From contig JAWNZC010000106.1 of NCBI GenBank assembly GCA_035771165.1, positions 434,001 through 498,000 on the forward strand: a stretch of DNA of 64,000 nucleotides, written 5' to 3'. Made by a program: the position numbers and the translations under genes. The notes under the pieces are model-generated. The model was not told the DNA's origin. It saw only the letters and a list, made by a program, of their open reading frames with translations, and did no database searches. The number at the start of each line of letters is the position of its first letter. Position 1 is the first letter of the stretch. Below, piece by piece: positions 53,809 through 64,000 of the stretch. Source of the stretch: Paragorgia papillata (Eukaryota; Cnidaria; Anthozoa; Scleralcyonacea; Coralliidae).

Positions 53809-55871
53809 TTAAAAACTATAATTACAGATATTTGCAGAGAATTTCTTGACATTGTCAAGATTTCTTACAACTGATGGCAAGCTGTTCCATAAGAGGGCAC
53901 CACTATATGCTAGACTGCGTTTTAAATACTCTGTGCGAGGTTGAGGGATTTTAAGGTTAATATCAGAACAACGTAGATTATGTTCATGAGTTTTGTTCAC
54001 TGGAACAAAGAGCTCAGTCAAGTAACTAGGGGCTTTATGATTCATAATCTTATACATCAAACCAGCTTTTTGGTGCTTTCTTCTGGTATCGAGGTCATGC
54101 CAACCCAAAAAAGACAAAATGTCAGCTGACCTGACCTCATAACCAGAGTAAGTAATATTTCGAGCTGCCCGATTTTGCAGTTTCTGAATTTTATTTCTCA
54201 AAACAACTCCACAATTTCCCCATAAGCTACTACAATAATCAAAGTGCGGCTGTACAAATGAATTATACAACGATACCATTTGCGGAAATGTTAATAAAGT
54301 TCGCAAATTACGTATCATACGGAGACCCCTAAGAACTTTTGGTATAATAATTTCACTTAAATTATTTTCCCAACTGAGTTTTTCATCTACCACAACTCCA
54401 AGTAGTTTTACCTTTAAAACACGTTTAATAGTTTTATCAATTTGTACCCGGTTACTCAGAAGCTGTTTTAACCTATAGTTTTAACCTATAATCATAAACT
54501 CGGTTTTCGTCGCATTTACTGAAAGCTTGTTGGCATTAAGCCACAAGGTTATATTTTCGATATCACAATTGAGTAGTTGTTCAAGGTCAGCCATAGTTTC
54601 AGCAACTGCCGTAACCTGGGTATCATCAGCGTACATACCTGGAGTTGTGTATTCTAAACAGTTTGGAAAATCATTTACATATAGTAAAAATAAAAGAGGG
54701 CCTAAGACAGATCCCTGTGGAACACCAGTTGACACGTGTCTACACTGGGACAATATACCGTTGACCATACAACACTGAGATCTATTTGAGAGATAGAAGG
54801 AAAACCATTTATTTGATTCTCCCTGCACTCCGTATAAATCCTTTTTTTTAAGAGAATTGCATGGTCAACAGTATCGAAGGCCTTGCTTAAATCAATAAAA
54901 AGAACTCCATTCATATATCCGTTATCAATATTTCTAAACCAGGCTTCGGTAGCCTGTAATAAAGCAGTTAATGTAGAATGATTTGACCGAAAACCAGATT
55001 GAAATTTAGTCAGGATGTTATTTTCAGTTAGATATAGATAGAGCTGATCAAAAACAATTTTCTCAAAAACTTTAGCAATAATTGGAAGCACTGAAATAGG
55101 CCTGTAGTTGTTTGGGTCATTTTTGGCATTTCCCTTATATATTGGAAAAACTTTAGCAGTCTTCCAACTATCCGGGAAGGTACCACTTTGCAAAGACTTA
55201 TTGAAAATGGAACATAACGGTTCACTTATTACTGTTGCAGCATCTTTTAGTGCTTGGGCAGAGATTTCATGTATACCACACGTTTTAGATACTGATAATT
55301 TATTCAAAATAGAATAAACAACAGATATAGGAATTTCACTGAACTTAAACCGGGATGCGGTTGGCTTAACGTACGATTCAGGTAGTACAGTAGTTGAATC
55401 TACCTGTTCACTAACCTTAAGTCCTATTGTTGAGAAATGTTCACTAAATGCATTAGAAATATCAATTTGTTCAGTTAGAACAGTTTCATCAACTTTTAAC
55501 TCTGTTATATTTACAATTTTTGATTGTCAGCCGGGAAGTAAATTTATTGCTTTCCATGATCGACGAGGATTACCCACATTATTAGTAACCTCAGCAGTAA
55601 CATATTCCTTCTTTGCCATTTTAATTGCAATATTGACCCTATTTCTGGCCACCTTATACGCCTCAGAAAGAGAGAGAGAGTTATTTCTAACCGAAAGTTT
55701 TTTTAAATGATCTCTATGATACATCATTTTCCTTATAGAAGGAGTGAGCCAAGGTGCCGGTTTATTTCTCACTCTCTTTTTCCGTAGAGGAGCATGAATG
55801 TCAAGCACCTCTAAAAATAAATTCTCCCAAGTGTTGGCCATGTCATCAGGATCATCACTAATTTGAAGCAA
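53809..55871 (-). pseudogene. LINE A ORF2: reverse transcriptase and C-terminal region
   Basis: Frames 55871-55527, 55307-54702, 54828-54481 and 54393-53809 give in order: PLRKKRVRNKPAPWLTPSIR (linker), KTCGIHEISAQALKDAATVI, NDPNNYRPISVLPIIAKVFE, NGVLFIDLSKAFDTVDHAIL, STGVPQGSVLGPLLFLLYVN, catalytic YADDTQVTAV, LNANKLSVNATKTEFMIIG, then VDEKLSWENNLSEIIIPKVL, SLYNSFVQPHFDYCSSLWGN and WNSLPSVVRNLDNVKKFSAN. Breaks lie near 55310-55520, 54830 (A8 run) and 54400-54480 (small duplication TTTTAACCTATA). RT copies LINE RNA at a nick; this copy is inactive. Confidence 0.85.
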
Positions 55872-55912
55872 ATCCCAAGGGACATTTTTAAGATCATGAA
55901 TAAATATTATCT

Positions 55913-56600
55913 TTACAATTCAATATGAAAAATCATATTTCGGCTTTCAATGAACTTTGGGTTGCTCTTAATTGTTGAAAACTTTCGTACACCATAAATT
56001 AAGTAATGGTCACTTATACTAATTTCAATGACATCTGATTCTACAATGTTTTGTGGCTCATTAGTTATAAAGTAATCAATCAGAGTCTTTGAGTTTTTTG
56101 TGACACGAGTATACTTAGTAATTAATTGTGAAAACTGGTAGGCTTCATAAAGAAACTTCATTGGGGACGATATAGAATCTTTATTATCTACAGCTTTATT
56201 ATCTTCAGAGTCAACAGTTTTAAGAAAATTTTCAAAATCCAAAAGAAGATCAACTCTTGAGTCCGGTGGTCTGTACCAAGTGGACACAATAAACGACCTT
56301 ACTTTAGGCTTCGAAATTTCAATCGCTATCATTTCTAGGTGGGTTGGTATCAAATCATCACGTTTAACATAATTTATGTTTTCACGGATATACAACGCAA
56401 CTCCACCCACATTTAAATAGCGATCCTTTCTCTCAAGAGAATAACCATTGACTCTGACAAGGTCATCATCCACGGTAGCATTAATTTTCGTTTCATTGAT
56501 GGCTAACACATCAAACTGATAATCCTCAATTAATACCCTAAGTTCATCAATATGAGATAATAGTCCATTTATGTTTAATGAACCAAATTTAAACCCCTTC
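55913..56600 (-). pseudogene. LINE A ORF2: AP-type endonuclease domain
   Basis: The main frame starts LAINETKINATVDDDLVRVN and contains GYSLERKDRYLNVGGVALYI, IAIEISKPKVRSFIVSTWYR, DYFITNEPQNIVESDVIEIS and ISDHYLIYGVRKF, i.e. the INET and SDH motifs of the exonuclease-endonuclease-phosphatase fold. The GDxN block is damaged (LKTVDSEDNKAV). Upstream frames to 56600 give KFGSLNINGLLSHIDELRVL (first catalytic Asn region). It nicks target DNA for target-primed reverse transcription. Confidence 0.8.
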
Positions 56601-56879
56601 TTAATTTTAAAGAATTAATTTTTATTACTTGAAGAGTCCTCGCAAGTACTATGGGTAAACCCCTCAGTAACAGCACGCCATCAATTTGATTTTATAATAG
56701 AACTTGAAAGATTGCTAGCTACAATCATGGCCATAAATAATTGGGACAGCAGTGCAAATGAAGAGTCTGGTGGCCTCACACAAGAAAAACTATAATATAT
56801 CGCCTTGAATCCTTACCTAACAATCTCTCCCCTCCCCCCTCCATCAATGTTGTTTCATTTTATACTTGGTGTGATATAA

Positions 56880-57293
56880 CGACGAAAAAGAGCAATAGAA
56901 TGGCAACATTGAAGGGGGGAATGGGGGCAACTTCGAATGCGTAGTGGTTTTTACGAACTGTCCTAGGGTTTTTGGCCATGATTGTAGTATAGCTACACCT
57001 TTATTGTTTAGGTGCGGTTTTCCTTGATTTAAGCACGATTCATCTATATTGTTATGTTTCATCAATAATCTTCCGGACTGTTTACAATATCTATTAATTA
57101 ATTTATTTACTTCACCGACCTTTGTTGAAAGTCCAGTTGAGTCAGATCGTTGTGTTATCTCGGAGAGATGAACAGTTGTCTGAGGACGCTTACTTTCAAT
57201 ATGCTTTGCAAGGTCAATGATTTGGTCCGCAACACCTTGGGGTGAATCCTGGCTGAGATCGTTTGTGCCCACATGCAGCACCACTTTCACTGG
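56880..57293 (-). pseudogene. LINE A ORF1: SGNH-esterase-like domain
   Basis: Reads [85 protein letters not shown] (block III) and HLNNKG (block V His) are esterase motifs known in ORF1 of CR1/L2-type LINEs. The GDS block and N-terminus are cut off at 57293. The open frame continues into the microsatellite only because the repeat has no stops. Confidence 0.8.
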
Positions 57294-58692
<1,399 letters not shown>

Positions 58693-58843
58693 TGATTTGA
58701 TTCACTTTTATTTAGATACGGTAGTTTCATAAGTTAAAAACTTCTTTACATGAAAGCTGTACATGAAGAATAACTAATTACATAAAAATTTAAAATACAA
58801 TATGCAGCTATATACAATAATACAATGATAAAATATTTTGACC

Positions 58844-61734
58844 TTATGAGGTTGAAGCGGAAGCCTTATAGCCCATTGACAACCTATTTTTAAATATTGT
58901 TCTAGATTTTGCGGTTTTTATATCCAGCGGGAGAGAATTCCAGTTTTTTCGTCCCCTGTATGAAAACGACGCTTTGTAATATTCCGTTTTTGGAATATAA
59001 CTCATTGACACATTAACGGTATTCTCTCTAAGACGAGATTTGTATGGGTTATTTTCAGAATTCAATGAGAAAAGATCACAGAGATATTTTGGAACATGGC
59101 AATTAATTACATTGTACATTAAAATGCTGATTCCAATTTAGGTGTTCTAGAAGATCTGCCGATCTCACGTCATAGCCTTGAAAAGTAATTATTCGGGCTG
59201 CACGGTTTTGTAATTTCTGGATTTTGCTGGCAAGCCCTTTGTTTAAATTGCCCCACAGAGCATCGCAGTAGTCGAAGACAGGCTGTATTAAAGCATTATA
59301 CATCATTTTTAATATATCTAATGACACATAATCACGAGCCTGCCTTAGACCACTTATGGAACGATTAACTTTGGAGCAGAGTTTATCAATGTGCTCATTC
59401 CATGTAAGATTTTCATCTAAATATACCCCTAGGTATTTTGTGTTTTCAACTCTCTTAATTTCTTTTTCACCAATGGTAATTGGAAAAGTTCTACCTAAAT
59501 TAGACAATCTGAAAACAGTTCCGAAGAACATGAATTCAGTTTTCGCAACATTTAGGCTTAGCTTATTTGCCATCAACCAGTTTCTGATATTTTCTAAATC
59601 TTCGTTTATTTTAAATTGTAACTCAGACGTTAGTACTGCAGCAGCACTCAGCATGGTGTCATCAGCATACATATGTGGTTTGGTATGCAATAAACAAGAA
59701 GGGAGGTCGTTAATATATATAAGAAACAATAACGGACCTAAAATGGACCCCTGCGGCACACCACAGCTAACTGTTTGTGGCTTTGAAATGCTACCTTCGA
59801 CAATGCATTGCTGCTGCCTATTTAATAAATACGATTGAAACCAACCAAGAGCTGTTCCCCCAATACCGTAAAGCTCTAACTTTCTCAATAAAATTGTATG
59901 AGATACGGTATCAAATGCTTTAGCAAGATCCAAAAAAACAACCATATTGGTCATACCTTTGTCAATGTTTAGGTACCATTCATTTGTGGCATCCAATAGA
60001 GCAGTAACGGTAGAGTGAACGGAACGAAACCCTGACTGGTACTTAGTTAATAGATCATGTTTCATTAAATAGGCATACAGCTGATCGTACACAACCCTTT
60101 CGCATATTTTTGATACTACTGGTAATACAGAGATTGGTCTATAATTCTGTTGGTCGGTACGATCATTTGCTTGAAATAGAGGAAATATTTTTGCTATTTT
60201 CCAGTTTGATGGGAAAATACCAGTATCAATACTTTTATTAATTATTGTAGCAAGCGAAGCAGAAATAATTGGAGCAGCTTCTTTCAAAAGTCTGCAGGAA
60301 ATATTATCAAGACCGGTAGCTTTGTATGGACACAATTTTTTCAGAAGTTCAAAAACTATGTCCGCTGTAGTATGCTGCAGGCTAAAAGCTGTTTTAGCTG
60401 GGTTACATACGATTCAAAGTTACTATTTCCGTCTGATAGGCCTGAAGCAAGTTTAGTACCTATTGAAGTAAAATAGTTATTTAGGATCTCACAGAGATCA
60501 GAAGGCTCGGAAACTGATAAATCACCTACTTTTAGTTCATTTATAGAGCTGTTATTGGTGGATTTACGTTTAGTTAATTGATTAATAGTTTTCCAGATGG
60601 CCTTTGAGTTGCCAATATTATTATCTATTTGTGATTGATAGTAATCAGCTTTAGCCTTCTTGATCTCATTGTTGATCCTATTTATTTGTTCTTTAAATTT
60701 TTCCCATAAAACTGGGTCTTTCGTCATCACCGCCTGCTTTTTAAGTTTATCTCGATTTATTATAAAACTTCTTAATTCAGCTGTAAGCCACGGTGATTTT
60801 TTAATTCTGACTCTTCTTGTCCTAATGGGTGCATGTTTATTAGCCACAGATATGAACATATTATACCAATTTTCGATCATATCATCTGGTCTATCGCAGT
60901 TTTCAATAGAATTCCAGTCCATTAATTTTATGTCATCCCTGAATGCATCCGCCTTAAAACTTTTAAAAGAGCCGGTAGTTACATATTTATGTGTATTCTT
61001 AGATGGGATGGCAAATTTCCGAACAGCGTACACCAGACTGTGGTCACTAATTCCAATATGCATGACACCTGAGGATATAATTCTAGAAGGCTCATTAGTT
61101 AAAATCACATCAATAAGTGTGCTAGAAGTTGAAGTTACTCGTGTCGGTTCATTTATCAATTGTGTCAGCTGATAAACAGTACTTAACTGTTTTAATTGTG
61201 TTAATTGAGCGTCGGTGGTACTGGCCAAATAATTGCAGTTAATGTCACCAAGGAGTAAGTGCTCCTTTGACTCCATATCAAGTACTCGAATTATATTTTC
61301 CAGGTTCTCAAAGAAACCCTCAGTACACGTAGGAGGTCTATAAAGTGCAGTGACATTAAATGCTCTACTATTAGGTTTCATAATATCAACACTCAATACT
61401 TCAAATTCATTGACAAAGCCATCTCTAAGTCTATAGTTAATGTTTGAACGCAGATAAAGGCATCCCCCCCCCCTCCGTTTCTATTTCGATCTTTTCTCAA
61501 AATTGAGTATCCATCGATTAGAACTAAATTATCTGCTATGGTAGAATCAAGTCTGGTTTCATTTCTAGCAACAATGTCAAAATATTGATTACCTAAAAGA
61601 ATGCTCAGTTCATCAATGTGCTTCGTCAGGCTTGCTATATTTAAACTGGCCATTTTAAAGCCCCTAATCTTAGGAAATATAGTAGACTCGTTATTGCAAT
61701 AAAACTCAGTTGGGGCTATAAAGCTACCGTTCAT
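58844..61734 (-). pseudogene. LINE B ORF2: endonuclease-reverse transcriptase
   Basis: ATG at 61734. Endonuclease: KMASLNIASLTKHIDELSIL, FDIVARNETRLDSTIADNLV, a frameshift at a C10 run (61467-61476), TALYRPPTCTEGFFENL, LLGDINCNY, GISDHSLVYAVRKFAI. Linker: RVRIKKSPWLTAELRSFIIN. Second shift near 60350. RT: YKATGLDNISCRLLKEAAPI, QQNYRPISVLPVVSKICERV, MVVFLDLAKAFDTVSHTILL, CGVPQGSILGPLLFLIYIND, catalytic MYADDTMLSA, LMANKLSLNVAKTEFMFFG. Third shift near 59110, then the C-terminal region (NSLPLDIKTAKSRTIFKNRL). The catalytic RT segment (410 codons) is intact. Confidence 0.88.
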
Positions 61735-61740
61735 CTCTGG

Positions 61741-62570
61741 TCAATGCAAATTATAAAGATAACTAGTAATATTTTTGGCAAGAGCAGCTGTTCCATTAGC
61801 ATTCAAATGAAGGCCCTTATTATTTAGATAGTTCTTACTTATTCTACTATTGTCTATAAAACCACAGTTACGATCTTTGGCAAACGATTTTATGATCTTA
61901 TTAGCTTCGATTACCTTCTTGTTGAGTTGCTCATTATCGGCCCTATTAATAATGCTAGATATAGCTACCGTGGCCGTAGAGTACTGCGACATATTTTCAC
62001 ACAGATTTACCACACCTTCAGCAAGCTGTCTGGGAGTTTTGTCGCATACATCATTTGTGCCAACGTGGACAATGATTTTGTCTGGTTCGGTACGCAAAGA
62101 TGGCAGCATATACGATTCCATATCCTCAGTGCTGGCTCCAGGAAAACATCTCTTATTGATTTGTGTCATCTCGGGACATTTTCCACGGTTTTAGATCTTT
62201 AATCATTGAATCACCAAGGATATATACGGATTTCTTAGTGCTTTTGGTAGTGGTGTTGTCATCTACAGACAGACGAGATGAAGCAGTGTGACTGGCTTGG
62301 GTTCTGGCAGCAGACTTTTTGGTACTGCCTTCAGTTTGATTTTGTTTCTTCTTCTTTTTCTTCTTGTTCTTATTTACCTGGTTTTCGCCACCATTCTTTG
62401 GGCAAAGTAGAGCGTCTCTTGAGTCTTGTTGTTGTTGTTGCGTGACTTGGTGTTCGTTTACCTCCGCGGTAAGCTCTATGGGCTCTTTAGACTCTGGTGT
62501 GTTCAGAATACGAAGAGCGGTAATAAAACTTGACTTTTCTTGTTGAAGATTCTGGATTGTATTATTCTGA
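61741..62570 (-). pseudogene. LINE B ORF1: SGNH-esterase protein
   Basis: N-terminal frame: [20 protein letters not shown] (coiled-coil-like), a poly-Gln patch, a Lys-rich stretch, then [20 protein letters not shown], the block I GDS. After a frameshift near 62160 the second frame gives PDKIIVHVGTNDVCDKTPRQ (block III), AISSIINRADNEQLNKKVIE and SKNYLNNKGLHLNANGTAAL (block V). Such ORF1 proteins bind element RNA; the esterase role is unclear. It ends 7 bp before ORF2. Confidence 0.85.
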
Positions 62571-62572
62571 CA

Positions 62573-62768
<196 letters not shown>

Positions 62769-62828
62769 CACCTTGGGGTGAATCCTGGCTGAGATCGTTT
62801 GTGCCCACATGCAGCACCACTTTCACTG
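62769..62828 (-). pseudogene. 60-bp LINE A ORF1 fragment within microsatellite
   Basis: Identical to 57233-57292 and ending at the same (CAGA)n junction. It encodes [17 protein letters not shown]. Both sides are microsatellite. Confidence 0.9.
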
Positions 62829-62861
62829 GACAGACAGAGACAGACAGAGACCGAGACAGAC

Positions 62862-62958
<97 letters not shown>

Positions 62959-62960
62959 TA
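62829..62960. repeat. (CAGA)n microsatellite, tail of LINE C
   Basis: CAGACAGAGA units, then pure CAGA to 62958, directly followed by the 3' UTR of LINE C. Confidence 0.95.
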
Positions 62961-64000
62961 AATAAATTTTATTTAAACACAGTGGTTCTATCAGAAATAA
63001 CATTTACAAATATTAAATTATTAAATCTGGTCTACCTAGAAGCCGTGTACATTGTAACAAAACTATATTTACATTATTTTTTTTTTTTTTGGTATAATAG
63101 ATTTAAAAATATTTACATAATATATTTACAGCAAGATGTAAAATTTATAGGTTGTCAATGCAGAAGTTATATTTTTTCATTTTTGTCTTAAATTTTGATA
63201 AACTTTTCTCCTCTTTAAGTTCAATTGGTAAGGAGTTCCAAAGTAAAGATCCAGATACCGCAAAACTTATTTTATAACATTCAGTTCGAACATTAGGTAT
63301 CAGAACATTTCTATCAGATGATCTTAAATTATAAATAGTTGATCCAAACTGCTTCTCAAACATTTCTGATAAATAAGATGGTGAATATCCATTTATAATT
63401 TTGTGCATCATTATAGCTTTCTGAACTTTTCGGTTGTGTCCCAGAGATGACCACCCCAATTCAGAAAATACATCACACGTGTGAATTGTTTTGAATGGTG
63501 TTTTGAACGATACGAGCTGCACGATTTTGCAACTTTTGTAGTTGGTCTGCCAGCGTCATATCAATACTGTCCCATACGGTACTACATACAGTAATCAAAG
63601 TGAGGTTTTATGGTTGTGTTGTAAATGTTAATGAGAAGCTGTCGGTTCAGATATGGTTTGGCTTTTTTCATAACACGTAAACTTGTTATAATTTTCTTTT
63701 TAATGGTTTCAACATGACCTTTCCATGTTAGTTTTTCATCAATTTTGAGCCCTAAGCAGGTAACTTTGTGGACCTGTTTGAGAGCTATTCCATTAATTGC
63801 TATGTTTAAATTTTCAGTATGGGTGGCTAATCTTTGTCTTGAGCCAATTATCATAAATTCAGTTTTCATGACATTCAGCGTGAGTTTTTTTGCACAAAGC
63901 CATTCTACAACACACTGAATGTCATGTTCTAACAATGATTTGATTTCTGGGATGCTACATCCCGGTGCAGTTAGGTTTGTATCATCTGCATACATTCTCG
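62961..64000 (-). mobile_element. CR1/L2-like LINE C, 3' part
   Basis: The element enters from the right edge. Frames 63995-63582 (MYADDTNLTAPGCSIPEIKS, EWLCAKKLTLNVMKTEFMII, IDEKLTWKGHVETIKKKIIT, YNTTIKPHFDYCM) and 63522-63145 (WSSLGHNRKVQKAIMMHKII, SFAVSGSLLWNSLPIELKEE) give the RT from the catalytic box to the C-terminus. A shift near 63520-63590 separates them. The 3' UTR is about 180 bp and ends in (TCTG)n. Confidence 0.85.

Larger units (their letters stand above)
53661..57293 (-). mobile_element. CR1/L2-like LINE A
   Basis: Read from right to left: ORF1 esterase segment, endonuclease, reverse transcriptase, C-terminal region, short 3' UTR, tail in (CTGCC/CTTGTCTC)n. 5'-truncated inside ORF1 at 57293, where it meets the (CAGA)n array. 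About 3.6 kb remain. Confidence 0.85.
58693..62572 (-). mobile_element. CR1/L2-like LINE B, nearly full length
   Basis: ORF1 (62570-61741) and ORF2 (61734-58844) with only a few frameshifts, a short 3' UTR and a (TCTG)n tail. The 5' boundary is a (CAGA/CAGG/CACG)n tract at 62573. Confidence 0.85.

Overview
The window is eukaryotic genomic DNA: AT-rich, with introns, long microsatellites and many nested transposons. I see no bacterial-style operons, rRNA operon or tRNA gene, and no clearly conserved host housekeeping gene. The element mix points to a marine invertebrate, most likely a cnidarian (an inference from family distribution, not proven): RDDG-box reverse transcriptase/GIY-YIG (Penelope-like) elements, CR1/L2-like LINEs with SGNH-esterase ORF1, KDZ, Harbinger, Kolobok-type and hAT elements, and a 5S-derived SINE.

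Layout. 1-2.3 kb: a Penelope-like RT fragment abutting a solo-ended, internally deleted Mag-type Gypsy element (161-bp LTR, tRNA-Ser PBS). 2.4-5.1 kb: two diverged Harbinger-like transposase pseudogenes, head to head. 5.2-6.7 kb: a broken DUF3987-like gene. 7.1-8.3 kb: a decayed KDZ transposon. 8.4-9.06 kb: a tandem satellite whose unit contains a palindrome. 9.1-12 kb: sparse, with two small candidate genes. 12.35-15.1 kb: a MITE and a 5'-truncated LINE. 15.2-23.2 kb: remnants of transposase-like genes, including a large minus-strand gene with one in-frame stop. 23.1-26.4 kb: (TA)n tracts around a mariner-type element with 212-bp inverted repeats and Penelope-like 3' ends.

26.4-38.4 kb is the most informative part. 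A TTF/DUF4371-type hAT transposase gene is cut in two, and its halves lie 7.7 kb apart on the same strand. The insert (27582-35283) ends in long G/C homopolymers, has clustered ATCCG motifs near both ends, is flanked by a 5-bp duplication (ATTAA/ATCAA), and carries a multi-exon gene plus a frameshifted gene coding for a Cys-rich, possibly RNase H-like protein with an NHL-type propeller segment. I could not place it in a named superfamily.

39.5-42.9 kb: a 5S-derived SINE split by a fold-back hAT-like element (8-bp TSD CCTAACAT, about 1-kb inverted arms). 45.2-49.6 kb: an ULP1/C48-protease-like gene split by a 3.17-kb element with TTAA target duplications. 50.56-53.55 kb: a nearly complete hAT-like element with an intact 496-codon transposase exon. 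53.6-64 kb: three CR1/L2-like LINEs, all minus strand and joined head to tail by (TCTG/CAGA)n arrays, one of them 1.4 kb long.

The genes here do not form a host pathway. The window is a layered record of mobile elements, and several insertions can be dated relative to one another.
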